NCBI RefSeq assembly: GCF_901827185.1
Contig: NZ_LR594674.1
Location: 1 to 64,000, forward strand
Direction: 5' to 3'
DNA from: Variovorax sp. PBL-E5
Lineage (GTDB): Bacteria; Pseudomonadota; Gammaproteobacteria; Burkholderiales; Burkholderiaceae_C
Length of the DNA: 64,000 bases
Both the position numbers and the translations under genes were made by a program. Below, piece by piece: positions 8,633 through 18,100 of the stretch; position 1 is the first letter of the stretch, and every line of letters begins with the position of its first letter. Under the pieces are notes generated by a model, which ran no database searches, had not been told where the DNA came from, and worked only from the letters and a program-made list of their open reading frames with translations.

Positions 8633-10060
8633 TTATTGAGCGAACACTTTGGGCCTGAATGCTCGCCAAGGCTGCAATCGTTCAAGGTCACGAGCGACCT
8701 GAAGCAAAACATCTTCACGCCCCATTCCCGCCACCATTTGAATGGGGACGGGCATCTCGTCATGCATGCCTGCTGGCAAGGTTAGCGCTGGCAGTCCGGT
8801 CATGTTGAACTGCGCCGTGAAAGGAATCGCATCGAAGAGCCGGTCGTACCAGCCATGAGCGTCGAGACTCGCATCGTTTTGATCCAGGTACCCAAGGGGC
8901 AGTGGCGTGCGTTTCAAGGCGGGCATCAAGATGATGTCGTAGCGCGTGAGAAATACGCCGAGACTTCGGGACATGGTGTTCATCACGGCAAACACATCCT
9001 CGATGTCCATCGCCGTCAATGCGTTGCCCGCCTGCGCGCAGGCCAGCGTCACTGCCTCAAGCACATCTGGCCCAGGTTCACGGCCCATAGCGGCTTTCAA
9101 CCCATTGACCCCCACCGCAAGGAAAGACATCCACGCCGAAAAATTCGCGCGCATGAAAGCATCAACGTCATAGACAGGCGCCGTTTCCTCAATCACATGC
9201 CCCTGGGCCTCCAACAAGCGGGCGGTGCGCTGCAGCGCCTCGTCGATTTGCCGCTCCACCGCCGGCGCCTTGGGCCACTGCCGCACCAACGCTACTTTCA
9301 GTGGCCGGGTGTCGGAAGCAATCGCGCGCACGTAGGACTGGGTTGGCAAGGCGATGCCTTGGGTCGCGCCGATGTCGGGGCCTGCGACAGCATCGAGCAA
9401 TGCCGCGCAATCGCGTACCGTTCGGGTCACGGCGAATTCGCAGGCCATACCGAGCACTGGCATCCCGTGGTAAGGGCCAAGAGGCGTTCGGCCCCGAGAT
9501 GGTTTCAATCCGATCAGGCCGCAAGAGGCCGCTGGAATCCGTATGGAACCTGCGGCATCGTTGGCATGCGCCACGGGCACAATGCCAGCCGCTACAGCGG
9601 CCGCTGAACCCCCTGAAGAGCCGCCAGAAGAGCGATCGAGGTTGTAGGGGTTGCGGGTGGGCCCGTGAAGAACCGACTCGGTGGTGGCGTTGAAGCCGAA
9701 CTCGGGCGTTGCTGTGATCCCGATGGTGTTGAGGCCCGCCTTGCGAAAGCGCGTGAACAGTTCACTGTCTGCCGGAGGAATGAACTCGCCCTTGGCCAGC
9801 ATGCGGGTGCCCATCATTTGCGGCACGCCGCCTACCGCCAGAACCTGGTCCTTGACCAAAAATGGCACGCCAGCAAAAGCGCCCTCGCTGTCGCCCATCA
9901 CTGGAGGGTCCAGCCTGCGGACAACGGCATTGATTGAACCGTTTACCGAATCGATTGCGCGGTTGGCACAGTCGGTGAGTTCTGCTCCGCTCACTTCTCC
10001 GGCTCTGACCAAATCGGCCAATCCAGTGGCGTCATGTGCGCTGTAGTCCTTCAAGTCCAT
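8633..10060 (-). CDS. amidase-signature family hydrolase
   Basis: Hydrolyses a carbon-nitrogen amide bond; the substrate is not readable from sequence. The 475-residue protein has the family's Ser-cisSer-Lys triad: K70 in FLVKDQ, cis-Ser S148 in GGSSGGS, and nucleophile S172 in [20 protein letters not shown]. The DAAGSIR variant, instead of DTGGS, recalls the NylA (6-aminohexanoate-dimer hydrolase) side of the family. A clear ribosome site (AAGGAG, 9 bases from ATG) supports the start. The gene lies 86 bases downstream of, and co-directional with, a LuxR-type regulator. Amidases on IS1071 elements or IncP-1 plasmids include the linuron hydrolase LibA and 2,6-dichlorobenzamide amidase BbdA, so a herbicide or anilide role is plausible but inferred. 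Confidence 0.9.
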   Translation of the reverse strand: MDLKDYSAHDATGLADLVRAGEVSGAELTDCANRAIDSVNGSINAVVRRLDPPVMGDSEGAFAGVPFLVKDQVLAVGGVPQMMGTRMLAKGEFIPPADSELFTRFRKAGLNTIGITATPEFGFNATTESVLHGPTRNPYNLDRSSGGSSGGSAAAVAAGIVPVAHANDAAGSIRIPAASCGLIGLKPSRGRTPLGPYHGMPVLGMACEFAVTRTVRDCAALLDAVAGPDIGATQGIALPTQSYVRAIASDTRPLKVALVRQWPKAPAVERQIDEALQRTARLLEAQGHVIEETAPVYDVDAFMRANFSAWMSFLAVGVNGLKAAMGREPGPDVLEAVTLACAQAGNALTAMDIEDVFAVMNTMSRSLGVFLTRYDIILMPALKRTPLPLGYLDQNDASLDAHGWYDRLFDAIPFTAQFNMTGLPALTLPAGMHDEMPVPIQMVAGMGREDVLLQVARDLERLQPWRAFRPKVFAQ

Positions 10061-10146
10061 GTCTCAAGCTCCTTATTTATGTCCTGTCACTTCAGGGCAA
10101 AGAGAGCTTGCAGCAAAGCGTCAATCTTTTGAATGATGCAAATGAC

Positions 10147-11178
10147 CTATGGTGGCGAAGATCGGTCGGGGCTGGCCGAAGCAAGGACGGAGGCCAGCGT
10201 CGCTCGGTTGTGGACGCCCAGCTTGTCGTAGATTTGGCTCGTCTGATTGCGCACCGTAGCCGGGGAAATACCCAGATGGCGCGCGACGTGTTTATGGCTG
10301 AGGCCTTGGGTCAAGAGTGCTGCCACTTCCGCTTCGCGCGGGCTTAACCGACTGACCGGTGACAGGGGTCTGACGTGCACTCTCCGAAGTCCAGCGCCGT
10401 CGTCGACTTTGGCTGGCTTCGCGGTGATGACCAGTCCCAAATCATCAGCCACGAGTCGACCGGTGCGCGTCAGTGCCGTTCGGATGGCTGCCTGCAACTT
10501 ATCGCGGACGGGGCCCTCAGCATCCATTCCCAAGGCAAGCAACCCGGCACCGCCAAAGACGCAGTGCCCGGCAGCGGAGACCAGCAGCTCAACACCCTCA
10601 CCGCTAGTCGCGGCAGTCACGTCTGCCCGTTGGCGGATTTGTCGGTCCAACACCTCAACCGATGCGTACAGAAAATCGCGTTCTCCGTTGTGCCAGCGGC
10701 GCACGGACGATCCCCCATGGCGCAAACAGGCCAAGAACAATGAGCCTTGATGATCCGTTCGTATCTGGGTGGCTGTGGCGATGGACCCGATGCCATACCG
10801 ATCCACCATCGCCATCATCCCGTCCGTCTGCACGGCTTGACTTCGCAGGTACGTGGCAACTCGTCTCGGGGCCTTGCGAATCTGATCAAGCAACAGATCT
10901 TCGTGGCTCATCGCCTGCCATGTTTGATAGAAGTCACCCGGCAGGTTCAGCGCAGCCGTGCCATGCATCACCGGGCCGGTATTGCTTGAGTTTGACGGCA
11001 CGCCATTGCCCGCGCTTGAAGTCTCCCAGCCCAGGAACCCATACCAGGCCGAATCAAAGCCCAGCACCTTAGCCAGCCGCCTCACGCACCCATCCAGAGC
11101 AGAAAGCGGGGGCATTTCCTCTAGAAGTCGATCGACATCATTGAGGTAGGTCGAAAAGGTTCGAATGCTGCAGGTCAA
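10147..11178 (-). CDS. LuxR-type transcriptional regulator
   Basis: 343-residue DNA-binding regulator. The C-terminus (about residues 280-330) is a LuxR/GerE helix-turn-helix: LSPREAEVAALLTQGLSHKHVARHLGISPATVRNQ fills the canonical positions in two visible blocks. The N-terminal 250 residues have no phosphoacceptor receiver motif and no recognisable autoinducer pocket. They could be a GAF-like sensor, so the signal may be the amidase substrate or product. It sits upstream of, and in the same direction as, the amidase gene, consistent with a regulator-enzyme operon carried as the cargo of the composite. Confidence 0.85.
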   Translation of the reverse strand: MTCSIRTFSTYLNDVDRLLEEMPPLSALDGCVRRLAKVLGFDSAWYGFLGWETSSAGNGVPSNSSNTGPVMHGTAALNLPGDFYQTWQAMSHEDLLLDQIRKAPRRVATYLRSQAVQTDGMMAMVDRYGIGSIATATQIRTDHQGSLFLACLRHGGSSVRRWHNGERDFLYASVEVLDRQIRQRADVTAATSGEGVELLVSAAGHCVFGGAGLLALGMDAEGPVRDKLQAAIRTALTRTGRLVADDLGLVITAKPAKVDDGAGLRRVHVRPLSPVSRLSPREAEVAALLTQGLSHKHVARHLGISPATVRNQTSQIYDKLGVHNRATLASVLASASPDRSSPP

Positions 11179-11570
11179 CAGCTGGCCCCCGTTGCTTAAG
11201 AATGGAAAGGAGTAGCACGCGTATCAATGTACTGGACTTCAACCGCTTCTGTAGACAATTATCATCTTCCAGTTCGAAGTTGTGACGTCTCCCCCATATC
11301 CGGACACTTTCAAACTGGAGTTGGACGGCTTCCGGCTTGTTGACCCGACCTCTTTTTGACGTACTCACTCGGGGTCAGGTCTGGGCGATGACAACATCTG
11401 ACATTGGCAGGGCAACGCATGGCAGGCAATAGCCCATCGCTGATGAGTGGCCGCTGCCGAATTTACAGCGGTTGGGCGCCTCGCAGGATGACGAATGGCA
11501 GGTTTCGGCGGCGACTGTCATTGGGCTGCAAAACCTGACCGGCTGCAGTCAGCCTTTATGTACAGCTGTG
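11179..11570. other. right flank of amidase core, probable regulator promoter region
   Basis: No convincing gene. The luxR promoter should lie in the first 150 bp, but I see no strong -35/-10 pair. Bases 11231-11276 are the inverted partner of 8381-8423 on the left flank. Confidence 0.45.
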
Positions 11571-13040
11571 CATAATGCAGAGAGTCTTTAGCCTGGCGGC
11601 TGCGGCGCGCAGACGCTGATCAACCCCGCGACGCCTGTTCCGCAGCCGGTAGGCTAAAGATCCCGTTGAACTAAACCGCCGTCCAGGTGGTGGTGCGCTA
11701 TGGGGATTGAATCAGCACCGACTTGTCCAAGCGCGAGGCGCAGGTGCGCAAGGCTGAGGAAATTGCAGCGCTGGGTTGAGCTGGCACCGAAGAACGGGGG
11801 GCTGCGGCGTGTGCATTGGCGCTGCCACGAGGGCGTGGCGAGAGGCTCTCGCCATTGATGGGCGTGAGCATGCAAAGGGACACCTATCGCTTCGCGACAC
11901 GGATCTGGAAGCGCATGGGGTGAAGGCCGGGCTTGTGTTCATGAGGGGATGGGCGGCGGACCGCGCGGCAAGGTTCCCGGCAGAAAGGATTCGATTCGCA
12001 CCATCTGGCCACGACCGCAATGCTGGCAGTCGCGCAGAGACACGCCAGTCAGGCGCTGATAGCGGTCCCGATAGTCCAGCGGTGCATCGGGCAACTCCAC
12101 GACCGGTGCGGGTGCCGCCAGCAGCTGGCGACAGTGGTCGAGCTTGGTCTCGCGATAGCGGTTGGCCAGGAGCCCATAGTGGCGGATGCGCTGGAATCCA
12201 GGGGGCAGGACATGCAGCAGGAAGCGGCGGACGAACTCCTGGGCATCCAGGCGCATGACCTTGTGGCGCGATTCGTGGCGGTAGTCCTTCCACGCAAAGG
12301 CCACCTCGCCATCGGCGAAGTCGACCAGGCGGTTGTTGGAGATCGCCACGCGATGGGTGTAGCGCCCGAGGTAGTTCAGGACCTGCTCGGGCCCGCCGAA
12401 AGGTGGCTTGGCGTAGACCACCCACTCGGCCTGGGTTGCGGGCGCCAGGTAGCTGGCGAAGGCATCGCAATCCTGTAGCGCAGCCAGGCCGTTGAAGAAG
12501 CGCAGTTCCCCGTTGTCGAAGGCGCTGCGCAACTGTGTCAGGAACAGGCGGCGAAACAGCCGCGACAGCACCCGCACCGGCAGGAAGAAGCCCGCTCGGC
12601 AGGCGATCCAGCGCTTGCCGTCCGGGGCCACCCCACCGCCGGGCACGACGCAGTGCAGATGCGGGTGATGCAGCAAGTTCTGGCCCCAGGTATGCAGGAT
12701 GGTGATGAAGCCGATCTCGGCTCCGAGATGTTTGGGGTCGGCGGCGATGGTGCGCAGCGTCTCAGAGGTGGCGTGAAACAGGATGTCGTACACCACGGCC
12801 TTGTTCTGGTACGCGATGGCGGCAATCTCCTGCGGTACGGTGAAGACGATGTGAAAGTACTCGACCGGCAGCAGTTCGGCCTGCCGGTCCTGCAGCCACT
12901 GGGCGCGCACCAGCGACTGGCACTTCGGACAGTGCCTGTTGCGGCAACTGTTGAAAGCGATGCGCTGGTGCCCGCAGGCGTCGCACTGCTCGACGTGACC
13001 ACCCAGCGCGGACGTGCGGCAGCGCTCGATGGCGCTAATC
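11571..13040 (-). mobile_element. truncated IS91-family element (right arm)
   Basis: Inverted counterpart of 6680-8149, of the same length. It contains the transposase remnant at 11939-13040 and the hairpin at 11585-11660, and abuts IS1071 copy B at 13041. Confidence 0.8.
11939..13040 (-). pseudogene. IS91-family transposase remnant (right arm)
   Basis: The open frame encodes the same residues as the left-arm remnant, with the same zinc-binding, HUH and tyrosine segments. It is truncated at the same codon (ISAIERC) by the IS1071 end at 13041. The identical truncation point shows that the IS91-IS1071 join existed before the arm was duplicated. Confidence 0.85.
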
Positions 13041-16000
13041 GGGGTCTCCTCGTTTTCAGTGCAATAAGTGACGGTACGAAAAGCTAGCACTGGCGCGGAG
13101 GTGGTGTTGGTAGATCGTTGATTTCATTGACTTTCCTGTTCACTTTCAAATCTGCGATTCGTGGCGTCAAACCGTGGTCGGTTTCATCCATTGGTGCCAG
13201 TTATCGATGCATTTGGCCGCGAAGGCAGGATTTGGTCAGCATAGCGGTCAACCGGGAAGCGAAACACACCCCGCAAGTTGATGCTCTCCAGCCTGGTGGG
13301 CGCAATCTTCCCGATCAGTTCCGGTGGAATGACCTGGCGGCGGTTCGACCAGCGATCCAGGACCGCCTGCATCTGTGAGGTATTCCACGCCATCACGATG
13401 TTGGCCATCAGGCTCAACGCATCGGCCACAGCCTGCATTTCATCGACACGTTTGGCCTGCGCCGGGCTGATCCGGCCGGTATAAATGGCGCGCTTGAGGG
13501 CGTTAACAGCCTCGCCCCGATTGAGCACCCGGCGCAACTCGTTCCTGAAAGCGTCCTTGACAAAGTAGTCAGCCAAAAACGCCGTACGCAGCAACCGCCC
13601 CAATTGCACGCCAGCCTCATAGATTGGATCGCCCTGGGCGGCAGAACCGAACCGCGCAAGAGCTGCCACCGCACTGGCATGTCCGCTCATGACCGAGGCT
13701 GCCAGGTGCACCAGACTATCCCAATGCTTTTCGATCAAAGCGACGTCGACATTGGCTTCGCACACCGCAGCGATTTCTGCGGGCACTTTGGTGCCGCGTG
13801 GCACAAAGAGGTGGCGCTGTTTGAGTTCCTTCAACCGCGGGCAAAGATCAAAACCAAGCAAACGGGCATGTGACATGGCAAAGTCGGTGTAGCCATGGGT
13901 ATCCACAGCAAGCTGGCTGGTCTCCAGCTTTTCTTGGCGGATGACACCTTCAATGGCCACGCCCGCCTGGCGCTCATTGAGCACAAAGGGCTGCGCATGG
14001 AAGATGCCCCACCGGTCTTTTACATGGGAGTAGATTCCAATGGAAGGTGTGTTGCGCCGAGGATCAAGCCGGGCTTGCCACACCCGTTTGGTGGTCTCCA
14101 TGGTCATCATGTCAGAAGATGCCAAATCGGACCGCCCCCAGGTGGCGGCAATCGGGTGTCGCTGCATGAATTCCAGCACAGCCTGGCAGGCCTGGCTCAG
14201 ACGCCGTTCGTCCCGCGCCCAGCGCATGGCCTGGCGAATGCTGGTGGCAGACAATTGCGGAATCATGCGCGCGCATTCGACCGCAGTCAGACTGGTGCCG
14301 TGGGCCATGATGCCGGCATAGACCATCAGCAGCTCGTCGGTAGAGCGCGGCTCACGTCCGAGCATGATCCAGCTAAAGCGCACCTGGGCGTCAACGGCCA
14401 GAATCACTTCCGGCAATTGAACCTCACCGATGCGGTGATCCAAAGCCGCGCGCAGCTTGGTCACTTCTGGGTCTTCGTCCTCTGCGGGCAATGGCGACAA
14501 ATGGAGTTCATCATCCACGCGCAGTACGCCACTGCGGGCTGCAGCGGCCACCGCATCGACACCGGCAGTTACTCTGGCCAGCAAAGGCTTCAAGAAAGTG
14601 GCAGCCTTGCTGGGTAACGATAGACGGGCATAGTGTTTCTTGGACTCTGCCTGCCAACGCTCGTCCGTGAAGAACAAGCGCGCACGACCCCGAAAGCTCA
14701 GGCTGTGCTCAATCCAGACCGAGCCATTGCGCACCGCGCGGCGCAGGGCAAACAGGGTGGCCACCTCCAACGCCTGAAACGCCCGTTCCCGGTCTGGGCT
14801 GGAGATCGAAACCTGCCAGATCATTCCCAGACTTGGTGCCACCACTTCAACTGGCAGCTTTCTGGATCCTTTGAGATATAAAGCTTGCAGCTTGGCAAGG
14901 TACTCGATGGCAGGATGCTCGCCGGTGGCCTGCCAGGGCAGCTTTGCAATGGCGACGAGCAACGACCGCACGGGGCGAATTCCATCAATCAATCCCTCGC
15001 GGACCAGGGAGGCCCTGCTCGGTGGTTTGCGTTTCTGGGTTTCGGTGATCAAGGCTTCAAGACGGGCACGCAACTCAGCATCTGGCACCGCACCTTGCGC
15101 GCTCAAGGCAACAAGTTCGCCGAGCAGCGTTTTGTACATTGCGGCCCAATTGACGGTAGCGGGGACATCGGCGGCAGCCTGACGCCACAGATCGGCGATC
15201 CGGCGCTGCACCATAAGGATCAACTGGTCTGTGGTGGTGAACAGGCAATACCGAAGAAAGCATGCGACCTCCACGGTGCGCGCTGGCTCTTTGATCTTGG
15301 CTCCGGCTGAGGGCGGCCTGGAGACAAGTCGGCGCGCGTAGCGGCGCAAGATGAGATCGGGGATGTCTGCCAGGTGCTTATGAACGTCCAGCGTGTAAAG
15401 CAGGTCGATGCGCTCCAGTACCTCGCTGATTTGGCGGGTTGAGTGTTTCGCCGGTGCAGCCCATAGCCAACTCTGCTGGGTTTGTCCATCTGGGCGCAGC
15501 TCTGAAACTGAGGCTCGCCAGCGATCAAGTGTTGCTGGATCAACGCTGGCGGCGATGGCGGTGCCTGTTTCAACTTCAAGCTGGGCAAGTGCCGCCGCAA
15601 TCAGTGTCCGAATTGCCCGCTCGTGCACGATCACCAGCTTGTTCTTGTACAGCCATTGACGCGCCCGCACGAGTAGCTGATCGCGGTCGGCGCAGCGCGC
15701 CACTTCGTCGCGCAGTTCACGTACCAGTGAGCGGCGCTGGTGCTCGCTCATCCACTGGAATCCAAGGACCGTGCAGGCTACTTGTTGGTGATCGAATAGC
15801 GTGCGCCCGCGTTCATACATGGCTCTCAGCGAGGCGACTTCTGGTGCTGCAATGCCAAGCTCGTTGCCAAGGTGGCGCCACAAGGCTACTGGAATTACCC
15901 GAAAGGCACCGAGCAAACGCCCACTCATGCGCAGGAAACCAATATGGAGCGCCAGACCAAGCTTGTGGGAATCACCTCGGCGTGCATTGATTGCGTCGCG

Positions 16001-16244
16001 CTCGGCACCATCGAAGGTGAAAAATGCCTTCATCTCGAAGTCGCTGATATCGCGGGGGAGCCCACGCATCCACAAAAACGTTGTGTGCCAACCCTGCATC
16101 GTGAACCTCAAAAGTGGGAGGCCACCATACCCGTTTACAAAGCGAACAGGAAAGTCAATGAAATCAACGGTCTACCCAGACCACCCCCGCGCCAGTGCTA
16201 GCTTTGCGTACCGTCACTTATTGCACTGAAAACGAGGAGACCCC
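13041..16244 (-). mobile_element. IS1071 copy B (complete, inverted)
   Basis: 3204 bp between GGGGTCTCCTCG at 13041 and CGAGGAGACCCC ending at 16244, in opposite orientation to copy A. Its outer end abuts an IS21-type remnant at 16245. The bases flanking its two ends (TAATC, AGCAT) are not a target duplication. Confidence 0.96.
13184..16099 (-). CDS. tnpA: IS1071 transposase TnpA (copy B)
   Basis: 971-residue Tn3-family transposase with the same sequence as copy A, starting at the equivalent ATG (16099). It is intact, so either copy A or copy B could supply transposase for the composite and for the disrupted copy C. Confidence 0.96.
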   Translation of the reverse strand: MQGWHTTFLWMRGLPRDISDFEMKAFFTFDGAERDAINARRGDSHKLGLALHIGFLRMSGRLLGAFRVIPVALWRHLGNELGIAAPEVASLRAMYERGRTLFDHQQVACTVLGFQWMSEHQRRSLVRELRDEVARCADRDQLLVRARQWLYKNKLVIVHERAIRTLIAAALAQLEVETGTAIAASVDPATLDRWRASVSELRPDGQTQQSWLWAAPAKHSTRQISEVLERIDLLYTLDVHKHLADIPDLILRRYARRLVSRPPSAGAKIKEPARTVEVACFLRYCLFTTTDQLILMVQRRIADLWRQAAADVPATVNWAAMYKTLLGELVALSAQGAVPDAELRARLEALITETQKRKPPSRASLVREGLIDGIRPVRSLLVAIAKLPWQATGEHPAIEYLAKLQALYLKGSRKLPVEVVAPSLGMIWQVSISSPDRERAFQALEVATLFALRRAVRNGSVWIEHSLSFRGRARLFFTDERWQAESKKHYARLSLPSKAATFLKPLLARVTAGVDAVAAAARSGVLRVDDELHLSPLPAEDEDPEVTKLRAALDHRIGEVQLPEVILAVDAQVRFSWIMLGREPRSTDELLMVYAGIMAHGTSLTAVECARMIPQLSATSIRQAMRWARDERRLSQACQAVLEFMQRHPIAATWGRSDLASSDMMTMETTKRVWQARLDPRRNTPSIGIYSHVKDRWGIFHAQPFVLNERQAGVAIEGVIRQEKLETSQLAVDTHGYTDFAMSHARLLGFDLCPRLKELKQRHLFVPRGTKVPAEIAAVCEANVDVALIEKHWDSLVHLAASVMSGHASAVAALARFGSAAQGDPIYEAGVQLGRLLRTAFLADYFVKDAFRNELRRVLNRGEAVNALKRAIYTGRISPAQAKRVDEMQAVADALSLMANIVMAWNTSQMQAVLDRWSNRRQVIPPELIGKIAPTRLESINLRGVFRFPVDRYADQILPSRPNASITGTNG

Positions 16245-16763
16245 AGCATGGCGTTCACCGAGCAGGCGCACAACGTGGTGCTGGTGGGTGGCCCCGGCAC
16301 GGGCAAGACGCATCTGGCCACGGCCATCGGCGTGGCGGGCATCACGCGCCATGGCTCACGCGTGCGGTTTTACTCCACGGTGGACCTGGTCAACGCACTG
16401 GAGCAGGAGAAGGCCCAAGGCAAGGCAGGCCGCATCGCAGCGAGCTTGCAGCGCATGGACCTGGTCATCCTTGATGAGCTGGGCTACCTGCCCTTCAGCC
16501 AGGCAGGCGGCGCCTTGCTGTTCCACCTGCTGAGCAAGCTCTACGAGCAGACCAGCGTGATGATCACCACCAACCTGGACTTCAAGGAATGGTCCAGCGT
16601 GTTCGGCGATGCCAAGATGACCACGGCACTGCTGGATCGACTCACGCACCACTGCCACATCGTCGAGACGGGCAACGAGTCCCACAGGTTCATGCACAGC
16701 ACAGCCGTGGCCAAGAAACGCATCAAGGCACGCGAACAGGCCAAGAAGGCTGAGCCGTTCTGA
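16245..16763 (+). pseudogene. istB: IstB-type transposition helper ATPase, N-terminus lost
   Basis: C-terminal two-thirds of an IS21 helper ATPase. Walker A is visible as [16 protein letters not shown], Walker B as [12 protein letters not shown], and later [13 protein letters not shown] and [18 protein letters not shown] are the usual AAA+ IstB segments. The ATG at 16248 is fortuitously placed three bases from the IS1071 end. The normal N-terminal region, which contacts IstA and DNA, is missing, so the product is unlikely to work. Confidence 0.88.
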
Positions 16764-16958
16764 GCGGTTCAAGGGCAAGCCGCTACGGGCTTCGCCCTGC
16801 GCGGCTTACCCTCAACGGACGACCACCGAGCTCGATCACCAAGGAGACCAAAACCGACCCAAGGCACTACACTTATCCACAGCCGACCTTCACAGGTTGG
16901 CCATTAGCCCTGGCTCAAAATTCAATCGGCACGGTGGCTCAATTTTGAATCGGCGCCA
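16245..16958 (+). mobile_element. right-hand remnant of an IS21-family element
   Basis: Contains the 3' part of istB, then about 195 bp of non-coding DNA ending in two near-identical 20-bp repeats, at 16911-16930 and 16935-16954 (TGGCTCAA...AATCGGC). These are the end-repeat type of IS21 elements. The probable terminus is the CA at 16957-16958, against the integron integrase remnant. The left part was removed by IS1071 copy B. It is a different element from the one inside IS1071 copy C. Confidence 0.75.
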
Positions 16959-17241
16959 ACACGTTGAGCGCCTGCCGGTGGGTGGCCGGCGCCACTTGCT
17001 TCTCGGTGGCGAGCATGGTCAGAAAACCCTCGACTTCAGCTTGCCCCATTTCGCGCGGATGTCGAAACCCACCATGGCTGCGGGCCGTCCACAACACAAA
17101 TGCCTTGGCCCAGTAGACATAAGCCTTCTCGGTCTGTAGGCTGTAATGCAGGTAGCGAACCCGTTCGCGCACCTGATCGAGCAGCTTGATGGATCGGGGA
17201 GGGACCCAGTCAGGTTTGTCATTTCTGTTATACCTGTTCAT
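16959..17241 (-). pseudogene. intI3: integron integrase N-terminal remnant, IntI3-like
   Basis: First ~94 residues of a tyrosine-recombinase integron integrase. It begins [20 protein letters not shown] and continues through the SAM-like core-binding domain ([40 protein letters not shown]). From memory this is much closer to the class 3 integrase than to class 1, which lacks the insert [13 protein letters not shown]. The frame breaks after HRQALNV at the IS21-type terminus, so the whole catalytic domain is gone. The cassette next to it can no longer be moved by this gene. The class 3 assignment rests on recall. Confidence 0.8.
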
Positions 17242-17299
17242 GCATCCAGTATGATGCTTTACAGAATTGATTTCAAACACTTTTTTTGGGTGCCGTGCG

Positions 17300-17362
17300 A
17301 CATTGTTTAACGACCACGGTTGTGGGTATCCGGTGTTTGGTCAGATAAACCATAAGTTAGAT
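17300..17362 (+). other. attI-type site with cassette boundary
   Basis: Between the divergent intI start and the cassette gene lies a stretch with GTTTAAC-like and GTTTGG repeats, ending in the core site GTTAGAT at 17356-17362 (GTTRRRY). This marks the recombination point of the first cassette. The sequence does not look like attI1. Confidence 0.65.
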
Positions 17363-17458
17363 GCTTTGCTGTGCGCACAAATTTCGGCCAGCAACAAGAC
17401 TGTTTGTTTTCTTAAATCGAACCTAAAATTTCTTCGCGGAACTCCATGGAGAAATATT

Positions 17459-17791
17459 TTGAAAAATTGGTTATTTCTGGCTACGGCCATTATTTCTGAG
17501 GTCATTGCAACCTCTGCGCTCAAGTCTAGTGAGGGCTTTACTAGGTTAGTACCGTCTTTTATCGTCGTAGCGGGATACGCTGCTGCTTTTTATTTCCTGT
17601 CGCTGACACTCAAATCGATTCCTGTTGGAATCGCCTACGCAGTTTGGTCGGGCCTCGGGATCGTCTTGGTCACTGCGATTGCATGGGTTTTGCATGGTCA
17701 AAAACTAGATATGTGGGGATTTGTTGGTGTCGGCTTCATTATCAGCGGCGTTGCTGTGCTCAACTTGCTATCTAAGGCAAGTGTTCACTAA
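17459..17791 (+). CDS. SMR multidrug/quaternary ammonium efflux protein (qac family)
   Basis: 110-residue inner-membrane proton antiporter of the small multidrug resistance family, QacE/QacF/QacH type. It has four hydrophobic helices, the essential E14 in the first ([17 protein letters not shown]), and the typical [15 protein letters not shown] and [11 protein letters not shown] segments. The start is the TTG at 17459, which gives the family length of 110 residues and the expected MKNWLFL beginning; upstream codons in the same frame belong to the attI side. It lies between an attI core site and an attC site, hence is a gene cassette. Expected phenotype: raised tolerance to quaternary ammonium compounds and ethidium-like dyes. 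Confidence 0.9.
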   Translation: MKNWLFLATAIISEVIATSALKSSEGFTRLVPSFIVVAGYAAAFYFLSLTLKSIPVGIAYAVWSGLGIVLVTAIAWVLHGQKLDMWGFVGVGFIISGVAVLNLLSKASVH

Positions 17792-17800
17792 AACGGTCGC

Positions 17801-17899
17801 ATCTAACCATTCCGTCGAGAGGGACCGCCCACAAGCTGCGCTTGCGGGTTCCCTTCGCGGCTTCGCCGCTACGGCGGCCCCTCACGTCAAACGTTGAGC
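17801..17899 (+). other. attC site (59-base element) of the SMR cassette
   Basis: Begins with the inverse core ATCTAAC (17801-17807), ten bases after the stop codon, and ends with the core site GTTGAGC (17893-17899), with GC-rich complementary arms between. The 99-bp size is in the normal range. Confidence 0.75.
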
Positions 17900-17960
17900 G
17901 ACTGCTTACCCGTTTGACGGTCGGCCGCTCCTGGCCGGGAGCCGAAACCCAGAGTTGGGG

Positions 17961-18085
17961 CGTCAACCTGATCTATACCCTATCCTGATGTCAGGAGAAG
18001 CCACCCAGCAACGTCAGAATAGAGTTAACTTTTGTGTTTCTTGACACCTGCGGCGAAAGGTCATAGATTTCTTCCTGACACTTTC
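17961..18085 (+). other. Tn21-type res site
   Basis: Three resolvase-binding regions lie upstream of tnpR: subsite I with CGTCAACCTG...CCTGATGTCAG at 17961-17993, subsite II from CGTCAGAATA at 18012 to CTTGACA near 18047, and subsite III ending CCTGACA near 18082. tnpR and tnpA promoters are expected to overlap this region. Confidence 0.65.
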
Positions 18086-18100
18086 GTATTTGGAGGTATC

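Larger units (their letters stand above)
3476..16244. mobile_element. IS1071 composite transposon with luxR-amidase core
   Basis: Bases 3476-8149 and 11571-16244 are equal in length (4674 bp) and inverted; each consists of IS1071 plus a truncated IS91-family element. Wherever I compared them, including the encoded proteins, they agree. They flank 3421 bp of unique DNA with a regulator and an amidase. IS1071-bounded catabolic composites in the oriV-trfA gap are a known pattern on IncP-1 plasmids. Confidence 0.9.

Noticed and set aside
17800..18000. Second gene cassette after the SMR cassette
   Set aside because: After the attC core at 17893 there is no coding frame; the sequence passes into the Tn21-type res region.
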